Positions 1 through 6,210 of a stretch of DNA of 10,264 bases are shown here, piece by piece. The stretch is from Trebonia sp. (lineage in GTDB: Bacteria > Actinomycetota > Actinomycetes > Streptosporangiales > Streptosporangiaceae): assembly GCA_030038035.1 (NCBI GenBank), contig JASHPP010000100.1, forward strand, positions 1 to 10,264, written 5' to 3'. How positions within the stretch are numbered: position 1 is the stretch's first letter; each line of letters begins with the position of its first letter. The notes under the pieces are model-generated. The model was given only the letters and a program-made list of their open reading frames with translations, was not told the origin of the DNA and searched no databases. A program made the translations under genes and the position numbers.

Positions 1-1
1 C

Positions 2-1129
2 ACGGGACCGGGCGGTACCGCGGCGGCCGCCGGGTCCGGCGCGGCCACGCCGCCCGCCGCCCGGACAGCGGCGGCCAGCCCGTCGGAGCTGTTCGACCTG
101 ATGGACCTGTCCGGGCCCGGCTTCGGGCTGGCCGGGCTGGGCACCGGGCCGGTGACGGCGGGCTACGCGCGGCTGGTGGCCAGCGCCGACTACGGCCGGT
201 CGTTCGCCGTCATCGGGCCGAAGACCGCCGCCTGGACCGCCAGCGACGACGTGTTCTTCCTCGGCCGCCAGGACGCCTGGTACCTGGTCTTCAACGTCAA
301 CACGCTGGCCGAGACGCTCTACCGGACCACCGACGGCGGGCACACGTGGCATGCCTCCACCGTGCCCGGCCACGGCATGGCCGCCGGGGACTCCGACGTC
401 GCGCAGTTCGTCACGCCGTCCCGCGGCTGGCTCGTGGTCACGATCGCCAACGCGCCGGCGGAGTTCCTGTATGCCACCACCGATGGCGGGACCAGCTGGC
501 ACCTGGTGGCCAGCCTCAGGGGCCAGCACGGCGGAGCCGCCCTGCCGGAACCCGGCCAGATCAGGTTCGAGCCGGGCGGCGAGGTCGGCTGGCTGGGCGG
601 CGGCGTGTGCAGCGGAGCGCTGTACCGGACCGCCGACGGCGGCCGGACATGGCAGCGGTCCGCCATCGCCGCTCCGGCCGGATCGGCGTTCGGGCTGCCC
701 GCCGGCTCGCCGCAGGCGCTGCTCGAACCCGTCATCACCAGCAGCGGGACGCTTCTGCTTGACGGCAGCACCGACGGCGGCGCGCGCTGGTCGCAGGTTT
801 CCGCGCTGTCCGGCGCGGCCAACCCCGGGCAGATCTGCGGCCTTACCACGGTGTCGGTCAGCTTCCCCTCCGCGCAGGTCGGCTGGGCTACCGCGGTGCG
901 CGGGACGCGCACGGTCGTCTACCGGACCACCGACGGGGGACGGCACTGGGCGCGGCTCGCCGGCAGCTGGCCCGTGCCGGCCGGCAGCCAGCAACCGCCG
1001 GCGATCCAGGCCACCGACGCCACGCACGCCTGGCTGCAGATCGCGGGCGGCAGCCGTGTCTACGCCACCGTCGACGGCGGCGCGACGTGGCGGCGCATCG
1101 ACACCGCCGCCATCGCCGCGGGATCGTGA
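2..1129 (+). CDS. Asp-box (BNR-type) beta-propeller protein, 5' partial
   Basis: The reading frame is open from the left edge, so the true start lies outside the window. The first ~33 codons are Ala/Gly/Pro/Thr-rich, like a linker between an unseen N-terminus and the propeller. Numbering from the Met at 101, Asp-box motifs (S/T-x-D-G-G-x-x-W) recur at about residues 76-83, 127-133, 177-184, 223-230, 277-283 and 323-330. A weaker copy (SADYGRSF) lies at 28-35. This gives six or seven blades spaced about 46-51 residues apart, the pattern of sialidase-like and YCF48-like propellers. Only two Cys are present (170, 247). Asp-boxes are structural, so no catalytic activity can be claimed, and the sialidase Arg triad and FRIP motif are not evident. 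Such proteins are often exported or membrane-anchored in actinobacteria, but the signal region is outside the window. Its stop codon falls within a tandem repeat. Confidence 0.8.
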   Translation, partial: TGPGGTAAAAGSGAATPPAARTAAASPSELFDLMDLSGPGFGLAGLGTGPVTAGYARLVASADYGRSFAVIGPKTAAWTASDDVFFLGRQDAWYLVFNVNTLAETLYRTTDGGHTWHASTVPGHGMAAGDSDVAQFVTPSRGWLVVTIANAPAEFLYATTDGGTSWHLVASLRGQHGGAALPEPGQIRFEPGGEVGWLGGGVCSGALYRTADGGRTWQRSAIAAPAGSAFGLPAGSPQALLEPVITSSGTLLLDGSTDGGARWSQVSALSGAANPGQICGLTTVSVSFPSAQVGWATAVRGTRTVVYRTTDGGRHWARLAGSWPVPAGSQQPPAIQATDATHAWLQIAGGSRVYATVDGGATWRRIDTAAIAAGS

Positions 1130-1227
1130 CCGCGGCGGCCGCCGGCCGAGATCGTGACCGCGGCCTCCGGCCGAGATCGTGACCGCGGCCTCCGGCCGAG
1201 ATCGTGACCGCGGCGGCCGCCGGCCGC
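1122..1227. repeat. Four-copy tandem repeat (28/25/25/28 bp) spanning a stop codon
   Basis: Four consecutive units start with GATCGTGACCGCGGC at 1122, 1150, 1175 and 1200. The outer two units are 28 bp and the inner two are 25 bp; they differ by a 3-bp change in the middle. Each inner unit contains CGGCC-TCC-GGCCG, able to form a 5-bp stem with a 3-nt loop, and the outer units hold the palindrome GGCGGCCGCC. The TGA stop of the beta-propeller gene (1127-1129) is part of the first unit, so the array begins exactly at that gene's end. It may act as a cluster of small terminator hairpins, but there is no T-tract, so this is inference. Confidence 0.85.
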
Positions 1228-1268
1228 CTGCCTGCCCCCTTTGTCCCCCGCCGTGAGAGGGTAGGCGC

Positions 1269-1274
1269 GGGAGG
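1269..1274 (+). promoter_or_regulatory. Ribosome binding site of the LLM oxidoreductase
   Basis: GGGAGG lies 6 nt before the ATG at 1281 and fixes the start of the oxidoreductase. Confidence 0.75.
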
Positions 1275-1280
1275 TAAGTC

Positions 1281-2144
1281 ATGAAGATCGGCTTGCAGAT
1301 TCCGGACTTCAGCACCCCGCGCGGGCCGGAACGGCTGGGTGCGGAACTCGCGACCGTCGGCCGGGTCGCCGACGAGGCGGGGTTTGAGTACATCGCGGTC
1401 ATGGACCATTTCTTCCAGATCCCCGTGGTCGGTCCGGCCGAGAAGGAAATGCTCGAGGGGTACACGACGCTCGGCTACCTGGCCGCGTGCACATCCAGGG
1501 CGACGCTGGTCACCCTGGTCACCGGCACGGTCTACCGGGAGCCGGGCGTCCTCGCCAAGATCGTGACGACGCTGGACGTGCTGTCCAGCGGCCGGGCGTG
1601 GCTGGGCATCGGCGCGGCCTGGAACGAGGAGGAGTCGGGCGGGCTCGGCATCCCGTTCCCGCCGGTCGCCGAGCGCTTCGAGCGGCTTGAGGAAACGCTG
1701 CAGATCTGCCTGCAGATGTGGCGCGGCGACGAATCGCCCTACCACGGCAAGCATTACCAGCTCGCGCGCCCGCTCAACTCGCCGCAGTCGCTGACCAGGC
1801 CGCACCCGCCGATCATGATCGGCGGCGGCGGGGAGAAGAAGACGCTGCGGCTTGTCGCGCAGTACGCCGACGCCTGCAACCTGTTCGCAGGGCGCGACGA
1901 GGCCCGCAAGCTCGACATCCTGCGCCAGCACTGCGAAGCCGTCGGGCGCGACTACGACTCCATCTACAAGACCGCCTACTACTACTTCGACGCGCGCAAG
2001 GGCGCGCAGCAGATCGTGGACGAGCTCGGCGCGCTCGCCGCGATCGGCTTCGACGCGGCGATCGGCGCCGTCATCGACGTCTGGGACGTGACGCCGCTTG
2101 AATTCATCGGCAGCGAGGTGATCCCCGCCGTCGCGGACTTTTAG
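1281..2144 (+). CDS. LLM-class F420-dependent oxidoreductase (Rv1855c-like family)
   Basis: A 287-residue flavin/F420-dependent oxidoreductase of the bacterial luciferase-like TIM-barrel superfamily. The N-terminal strand begins MKIGLQIPDF. D42-H43 in the AVMDHFF segment is the usual active-site-side motif. LEGYTTLGYLA (58-68) and TLDVLSSGR (97-105), followed by LGIGAAWNEEE (108-118), are typical of this subgroup, as is PPIMIGGGGEKKTLR (176-190) near the C-terminal cofactor-binding part. Length fits the family (about 280-310). The start is the ATG preceded by GGGAGG (1269-1274) with a 6-nt spacer. Family knowledge points to hydride transfer with F420H2 (or FMN) in the cytoplasm; the substrate cannot be inferred. 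It follows the beta-propeller gene on the same strand after 151 bp and is convergent with the hydrolase. F420 rather than FMN use rests on family resemblance only. Confidence 0.9.
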   Translation: MKIGLQIPDFSTPRGPERLGAELATVGRVADEAGFEYIAVMDHFFQIPVVGPAEKEMLEGYTTLGYLAACTSRATLVTLVTGTVYREPGVLAKIVTTLDVLSSGRAWLGIGAAWNEEESGGLGIPFPPVAERFERLEETLQICLQMWRGDESPYHGKHYQLARPLNSPQSLTRPHPPIMIGGGGEKKTLRLVAQYADACNLFAGRDEARKLDILRQHCEAVGRDYDSIYKTAYYYFDARKGAQQIVDELGALAAIGFDAAIGAVIDVWDVTPLEFIGSEVIPAVADF

Positions 2145-2528
2145 AATCCGCGGAGCCTCATGCGCAACACGAGTGCGACTTTGCACACTTCCTGCATGGA
2201 CATTCCGGACATTTCGATCGCGAAAATAGTCACGGAGTGTGCAAAGTGGAGACCAGGTGCTGATGCGACGGCTGGTACGCAGCGCCGGAGGGACCGGCGG
2301 CGGCAGGTGCGCCGGTGGCGAGGCGGGTACGGGCGGAGTGGCGGGTGAGGGCGGAGAGGGCGTCTGGCTGAACGGGGGAATTGCCCGGCGGAAGGCGGGC
2401 GGCAGAATGCGGGCCGGGGGCGGGGAATTGGCGGTTGAAAGGGAGGCGGGGAGAGTCGGGCGGGATCGTTCGGGACAAAAGAATGGAATTGCCGCGGGGC
2501 GGCGGGCGACGGGCTTTTGCACCTGGCG
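2145..2528. other. Gene-free region between convergent genes
   Basis: This 384-bp stretch separates the ends of the oxidoreductase (+) and the hydrolase (-). Its left part is AT-richer than its surroundings and holds a long inverted repeat (2178-2247). The rest, about 2280-2510, is extremely purine/G-rich on the plus strand, with runs such as GGGCCGGGGGCGGGG (2411-2425) and three GGAATTG copies. Short open frames cross it, but they are Gly/Arg-rich with no ribosome site or recognisable similarity, so I call no gene. Confidence 0.6.
2178..2247. repeat. Long inverted repeat, 12-bp perfect arms extended inward
   Basis: ACTTTGCACACT (2178-2189) is the exact reverse complement of AGTGTGCAAAGT (2236-2247). 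Pairing continues inward with a T-G wobble, C-G, one mismatch, then T-A and G-C, giving 16 of 17 paired positions and a 36-nt interior. The interior contains a direct repeat GGACATT (2198-2204 and 2207-2213) and TTTCG-ATCG-CGAAA (2212-2225). It starts 34 nt after the oxidoreductase stop. A bidirectional terminator without a T-tract, a protein-binding site or a small mobile relic are all possible. Confidence 0.7.
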
Positions 2529-3293
2529 TTAGCCGCGGGCGAGGAACTCCTCGACCGAGACGGCGAGCGCGACCGGGGTCTCGAACATCGGGTAGTGCCC
2601 GCTGCCGCGGAGCACCTCGAGCTCGGAGTTGGGGTAGACGTGCAGCCAGGTCTGCTCCATGAACTCGGCGGGCTGGGACGGGTCGTACTCGCCCGTGATC
2701 ACCTTGACGGGCACCTCGGAGCCCTTGACCTGGGCCACGATGTCCGCGCGGGCCCACGAATCCAGGTAGCCGCGCAGCGCGGCCGGGTCGGCGTTGTCCA
2801 GCGAGTGGCCGACGATCGCGGAGACGAAGGCCGGGGTCAGCCGGTTCCCCGTCGCGAAGTTGACGATCGCGGCGCGCTTGTCCGCGCTGGTCGCGGCGCC
2901 GGCGAACAGCGCCCAGTCCGACTCGCCCAGCGGCAGCCCGCTGGCCGGCACCGGGGCCACGCCGACCAGCCGGCGCACCCGCTGCGGCGCCTGCAGCAGC
3001 ACGTGCTGGATCGCGACCCCGCTCATCGAGTGCCCGAGCAGCGAAAACCGGTCCCAGCCGAGGTCGTCGGCGAAGTCGATCGCGTCGGCGGCCGCCTCGG
3101 CCATCGTGTAGCGGCCGGGCTCGTCCTTGCGTGACCCGTAGCCGCGCAGGTCGGCGAACACGTAGCTGAAATCCGTGGTGTTCAGGTAATCAGGCAGGTG
3201 GCCCCAGCCGAGCGCTGACCCGAACCACCCGTGCAGGGCGAGGACATGATGGTCGCCGGACCCGACCCTGACGTATGCACCAGCCATGCGCAT
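2529..3293 (-). CDS. Alpha/beta-fold hydrolase, coupled to hmgA
   Basis: A 254-residue alpha/beta hydrolase. Numbering from the ATG at 3293: HGWFGS (21-26) is the oxyanion-hole segment; GHSMSG (87-92) carries the nucleophile S89; D204 in GEYDPSQ and H233 in GSGHYPMF complete the triad. A cap region lies at roughly 115-190. The family includes esterases, epoxide hydrolases, haloperoxidase-like enzymes and C-C bond hydrolases; sequence alone does not choose among them. The frame stays open further upstream into hmgA, but homology begins at about MAGAYVRVG, so the start is the ATG at 3293 or 3287. The first leaves 4 nt after the hmgA stop and implies translational coupling; AGG in TTAGGTTAATG is a weak ribosome site. 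No signal peptide is seen, so it is probably cytoplasmic. A role in homogentisate breakdown is inferred from position only. Confidence 0.85.
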   Translation of the reverse strand: MRMAGAYVRVGSGDHHVLALHGWFGSALGWGHLPDYLNTTDFSYVFADLRGYGSRKDEPGRYTMAEAAADAIDFADDLGWDRFSLLGHSMSGVAIQHVLLQAPQRVRRLVGVAPVPASGLPLGESDWALFAGAATSADKRAAIVNFATGNRLTPAFVSAIVGHSLDNADPAALRGYLDSWARADIVAQVKGSEVPVKVITGEYDPSQPAEFMEQTWLHVYPNSELEVLRGSGHYPMFETPVALAVSVEEFLARG

Positions 3294-3297
3294 TAAC

Positions 3298-4596
3298 CTA
3301 ACGGAAATTCCGCGACAATCCAGACCAGGCCGCGTCATAGTCTTTCTGCCGGTGTTTTGTCTCCATCGCCTGACGCGTGGGAACGATCGTCCACCGGCTC
3401 TCGAACATGAAGGCAAGCGTGTCGTCGAGTTTTTGCGGTTTTAGATCGACTGTGCTCGCTTGCGCATAGGTCTGCGCGTCCGGGCCGTGCGAGGCGAACG
3501 TGTTGTGCAGGCTGGCGCCGCCGGGCGTGAACCCCTCGGCCTTGGCGTCGTAGGCGCCGCGGACCAGGCCCATGAATTCGGACATCACGTTGCGGTGGAA
3601 CCACGGCGGGCGGAACGTGTCCTCGCCGACCAGCCAGCGCGGCGCGAAGATCACGAAGTCCACGTTGGCGAGTCCTGGCGTGTCGCTGGGGCTCGTGAGG
3701 ACGGTGTAGATCGACGGGTCGGGGTGGTCGAAGCTGACCGTGCCGAGCACCATGAAGCTGGCGGTGTCGTACTTGTACGGGGCGTAGTTCCCGTGCCAGG
3801 CGACCACGTCGAGCGGCGAGTGGTCGTAGTCGGCGGCCCAGAGGTTGCCGCCGAATTTCTGCACGACCTGGACGGTGTGGCTGCGCTCTTCGAACGCGGC
3901 GTGCGGGGCCTTGAAATCGCGCTCGTTGGCCAGGCCGTTGGCGCCGATCGGGCCGCGCTCGGGGAGCGCGAACGCGTTGCCGAAGTTCTCGCACAGGTAG
4001 CCGCGGGCGTAGCCGTCGGGCAGTTCGACGCGGAACCTGATGCCTCGCGGCATGACGGCGATCTCGCCTGGCGCGACGTGCAGGGGGCCGAGTTCCGTGT
4101 GCAGGATGAGGGCGCTCAGCTCCGGCACGAAGAGCAGCTCGCCGTCGGCGTTGACGAAGTAGCGGTCCCGCATGTCCTGGTTGGCGGCGTACAGGTGGAC
4201 GGCCATGCCGCTGCGGGTCCTGACGTCGCCGTTGCCGCCGAGGGTGTAGAGGCCGTCGATGAAGTCACGCGGGTCCTGTTCGGTGGGGAGCGGGAGCGGG
4301 TCCCAGCGGAGCCGGTTGGGGTCAGGCTCGATCTCGTCGAACGGCGTGGATCGCAGGGTCTTGTTGTCGATCCTGCTGAAGCGGGCGTGCCTGGCGCTCG
4401 GCAGGATGCGGTACACCCAGGTCCGCCGGTTGGTGGCGCGGGGCTGGGTGAAGGCGGTGCCGCTGATTTGTTCGGCGTACAGGCCCAGCGGCGCCTGCTG
4501 CGGGGAGTTGCGGCCGGCCGGAAGGGCTCCTTCGACCGCCTCGCTGGCGAACTCGTTACCGAACCCGATGGCGTAGTGGAACTCGTCGTCGGCCAT
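3298..4596 (-). CDS. hmgA: Homogentisate 1,2-dioxygenase
   Basis: A 432-residue homogentisate 1,2-dioxygenase, an Fe(II) cupin enzyme that opens the ring of homogentisate to 4-maleylacetoacetate in tyrosine/phenylalanine catabolism. The N-terminus has the family hallmark [10 protein letters not shown] (11-20), then [13 protein letters not shown] (38-50). The iron ligands expected from the human enzyme (His335, Glu341, His371) are present one position earlier: H334 and E340 in [10 protein letters not shown], and H370 in NTFASHGPD. The catalytic His292 corresponds to H291 in SFDHPDP. Length is close to the human enzyme's 445. The start is supported by GAGGAGG (complement of 4604-4610) 7 nt upstream. 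It is the first gene of a minus-strand pair with the alpha/beta hydrolase and is transcribed divergently from the HAD gene. All key residues are intact, so it should be active. Confidence 0.97.
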   Translation of the reverse strand: MADDEFHYAIGFGNEFASEAVEGALPAGRNSPQQAPLGLYAEQISGTAFTQPRATNRRTWVYRILPSARHARFSRIDNKTLRSTPFDEIEPDPNRLRWDPLPLPTEQDPRDFIDGLYTLGGNGDVRTRSGMAVHLYAANQDMRDRYFVNADGELLFVPELSALILHTELGPLHVAPGEIAVMPRGIRFRVELPDGYARGYLCENFGNAFALPERGPIGANGLANERDFKAPHAAFEERSHTVQVVQKFGGNLWAADYDHSPLDVVAWHGNYAPYKYDTASFMVLGTVSFDHPDPSIYTVLTSPSDTPGLANVDFVIFAPRWLVGEDTFRPPWFHRNVMSEFMGLVRGAYDAKAEGFTPGGASLHNTFASHGPDAQTYAQASTVDLKPQKLDDTLAFMFESRWTIVPTRQAMETKHRQKDYDAAWSGLSRNFR

Positions 4597-4603
4597 CGCG
4601 GTG

Positions 4604-4610
4604 CCTCCTC
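4604..4610 (-). promoter_or_regulatory. Ribosome binding site of hmgA
   Basis: On the minus strand GAGGAGG lies 7 nt before the ATG at 4596, a near-ideal Shine-Dalgarno sequence. Confidence 0.8.
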
Positions 4611-4613
4611 GCT

Positions 4614-4629
4614 GGTTGCCTGGTCAACC
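4614..4629. promoter_or_regulatory. Candidate operator, GTTG-N6-CAAC copy 1
   Basis: GGTTG-CCTGGT-CAACC is an inverted repeat with 5-bp arms and a 6-nt centre, directly upstream of the hmgA ribosome site. A second site with the same arm and spacer lengths and the same inner GTTG/CAAC lies at 4768-4783. TTG-N6-CAA spacing resembles MarR-type operators, but the regulator is unknown and is not in this window. Confidence 0.35.
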
Positions 4630-4767
4630 TGGTCGGCGGGTTGTCTTATCTGATCATGCCCCGTCGCGAGGCGGCGAAGTAGGGTGGCTGGTCCCGGTTC
4701 CGCCGGCGCGGCGCAAGTGCGGGCGCGGACGGGATTTGTCGTTAAATGTGCTGAGCTTCACCGGTCA

Positions 4768-4783
4768 TGTTGAGTTAACAACA
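4768..4783. promoter_or_regulatory. Candidate operator, GTTG-N6-CAAC copy 2
   Basis: TGTTG-AGTTAA-CAACA is an inverted repeat with 5-bp arms and a 6-nt centre, inside the AT-richest part of the hmgA/HAD divergent spacer. TTGAGT (4770-4775) within it could be a -35 element for the plus strand with TAGACG (4791-4796) as -10, but the spacing is only 15 nt, so no promoter is called. It would suit a site controlling one or both divergent genes. Confidence 0.35.
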
Positions 4784-4848
4784 GTTACCGTAGACGCGGG
4801 CACCTACTGGGGAGTAATCCAGGGGCTAGTGACGCGCGGGAGGTGTGG

Positions 4849-5544
4849 ATGGCCGGCGACCGGTGGCTGACCTTCGACTGCTACGGCACGATCGCGGACT
4901 GGAACACGTGCATGCGACGGGCGCTGGAACCAGTCGCCGGGTCGGCAGTCGCGGCCCTGCTGACCGCCTACCACCAGGCCGAGCTGGTGCTCGAGGCCGG
5001 GCCGAGGTACCTGAGCTACCGGGACATCCTCACCTCGGGGCTGCGCTTGGCGGCGCGGCGGGTCGGGGTCCGGCTTGATTCGGAGCGGTCGGCGGCGTTG
5101 GTGGACGCGTGGCCGGACATGACGGTCTTCGCGGACGCGGGCCCGGCGCTCGCGGCCCTGGCCGCGGCCGGGTGGCGGCTGGCGATCCTCACCAACTGCG
5201 ACGACGACCTGTTCGCGAGCACCGCGTCGAAGCTGCCGGTGCCGTTCGACCTCGTGGTGACGGCCGAGCAGGTGCGGTCGTACAAGCCGGACCTGGCGCA
5301 TTTCCGGAAATTTGCCGACATAACCGGCGCCAGCGCCGAGAACTGGGTCCACGTGGCGAACAGCTGGGTGCATGACATCTTTCCCGCCGCGAGGATGGGC
5401 CTGCGTTCGGTCTGGGTGGACCGCGATCTGACCGGGCACCCGGCCAAGCTCGCCGAACGGCGCGTCACCGCCATGCGCCGGCTGCCCGAGACAGTCGCCG
5501 ACGTCGCCGTCGTGCGGCCGTGGCCGACGCTGCCGACGCGGTGA
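4849..5544 (+). CDS. HAD-superfamily hydrolase (haloacid dehalogenase type II-like)
   Basis: A 231-residue HAD-fold hydrolase. Motif I is TFDCYGTIADW with nucleophile D10; it has the Tyr-Gly-Thr form found in the 2-haloacid dehalogenase branch rather than D-x-D. Motif II is LTNCDD (T115, N116), motif III is K146 in SYKPD, and motif IV is the ANSWVHD segment (N171, D176) followed by PAARMGLRSVWVDR. A helical cap lies at about 15-90. The halide-binding Arg expected in true haloacid dehalogenases (R-x-x-Q-L region) seems to be replaced in AYHQAEL, so dehalogenation is doubtful and phosphatase-like chemistry is equally possible. The ATG at 4849 is chosen because GGGAGG (4838-4843) lies 5 nt before it; a GTG at 4843 overlaps that ribosome site. 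It is divergent from hmgA. Its stop lies in a 9-bp tandem repeat. Confidence 0.85.
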   Translation: MAGDRWLTFDCYGTIADWNTCMRRALEPVAGSAVAALLTAYHQAELVLEAGPRYLSYRDILTSGLRLAARRVGVRLDSERSAALVDAWPDMTVFADAGPALAALAAAGWRLAILTNCDDDLFASTASKLPVPFDLVVTAEQVRSYKPDLAHFRKFADITGASAENWVHVANSWVHDIFPAARMGLRSVWVDRDLTGHPAKLAERRVTAMRRLPETVADVAVVRPWPTLPTR

Positions 5545-5585
5545 CCGCGGTGACCGCGGTGAGTGTGGTGACCGCGGTGACCGTG
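5541..5585. repeat. Five-copy 9-bp tandem repeat over the HAD stop codon
   Basis: GTGACCGCG occurs at 5541, 5550 and 5568, with diverged copies GTGAGTGTG (5559) and GTGACCGTG (5577). The HAD gene's TGA (5542-5544) is inside the first unit. The GTGACCGCGG core is the same as in the array at 1122-1227, which also starts over a stop codon. Confidence 0.8.
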
Positions 5586-5601
5586 GGCGGGGCCTGGCGC
5601 G

Positions 5602-5615
5602 GCCGGGTACCCGGC
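5602..5615. terminator. GC-rich palindrome after the HAD gene, possible terminator
   Basis: GCCGGGTACCCGGC is a perfect 14-bp palindrome in the spacer between the HAD and DinB genes. As RNA it could form a 5-bp stem with a 4-nt loop. No T-tract follows, so the terminator role is weakly supported. Confidence 0.25.
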
Positions 5616-5688
5616 GGTCGGACGCGGGGCCGCGCCCGTCGTATTGTCAAGTGATCGATGTCATCCGCAGATGCCCGAGGAGGATGCC

Positions 5689-6210
5689 ATGAGCAGCGCC
5701 GACGTGCTCGTTGACGCGTTCGGCCGGATACGGGAAACGGTCAGCTACACCGTCTACGGCCTTAACCAAGCGCAACTGGCGTACCGGATCGCGGCGGACG
5801 CCAACCCGATCGGCTGGCTGATCTGGCACCTGACGCGGGTGCAGGACGACCACATCGCCGCCGCCTTCGGCGTCCCGCAGGTGTGGTCGGCGGACGGATG
5901 GGCCGTGCGCTTCGGGCTGGCGCCCAACTCGATGGATACCGGCTACGGGCACACCAGCCAGCAGGTTGCCGCCGTCTCCGCGGTCATCTCCTCGGCCGAC
6001 CTGCTGACCGACTACCACGAGGCGACCTATGACCAGACCGCCAAGCACGTGTCCGGCGTCACCGACGACGACCTGCAGCGCGTCGTCGACACGTCGTGGC
6101 ATCCGCCGGTGACGCTTGGCGTGCGGCTTGTCAGCGTGATCAACGACGACATGCAGCACGCCGGGCAGGCGGCCTTCCTGCGGGGAATCCTGCTCCGCAC
6201 GGCGGTCTGA
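5689..6210 (+). CDS. DinB/DUF664-family protein
   Basis: A 173-residue protein of the DinB/YfiT four-helix-bundle superfamily, DUF664-like branch. The metal-site pattern is visible: H47 in IGWLIWHLTR, and D153 with H157 in INDDMQHAGQAAFLRG. The D-x3-H-x-GQ form at the end is typical of DUF664, and other superfamily members have H-x3-H. Actinobacterial relatives include mycothiol-dependent S-transferases and the mycothiol-dependent maleylpyruvate isomerase, so thiol-dependent chemistry in the cytoplasm is plausible but not shown. The ATG at 5689 is chosen because GAGGAGG (5677-5683) lies 5 nt before it; the frame is open 15 codons further upstream without a ribosome site. It lies 144 bp after the HAD gene on the same strand and converges with the methyltransferase. 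Confidence 0.85.
   Translation: MSSADVLVDAFGRIRETVSYTVYGLNQAQLAYRIAADANPIGWLIWHLTRVQDDHIAAAFGVPQVWSADGWAVRFGLAPNSMDTGYGHTSQQVAAVSAVISSADLLTDYHEATYDQTAKHVSGVTDDDLQRVVDTSWHPPVTLGVRLVSVINDDMQHAGQAAFLRGILLRTAV

Noticed and set aside
1241..1267. TTGTCC and TAGGCG as a promoter for the oxidoreductase
   Set aside because: Spacing is only 15 nt and the -10 would lie directly against the ribosome binding site, so the pair is not credible.
2160..2348. Possible small protein starting near 2160 or 2197 (MDIPDISIAK...)
   Set aside because: No Shine-Dalgarno sequence. The frame is inside the inverted repeat and becomes Arg/Gly low-complexity; no similarity recognised.
888..2522. Long minus-strand open frame covering the oxidoreductase gene
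   Set aside because: Its translation is Arg/Pro/Ala-rich with no family features, it crosses the tandem repeat, and it is antisense to a clearly recognised gene. It is a product of high GC.
3294..3416. N-terminal extension of the alpha/beta hydrolase to 3416
   Set aside because: It would overlap the end of hmgA by over 100 bp, and the added residues are Arg-rich and outside the hydrolase fold.
3460..4653. 397-residue plus-strand open frame antisense to hmgA
   Set aside because: hmgA on the other strand has all iron ligands and a strong ribosome site. This frame is Val/Gly/Arg-rich without domains.
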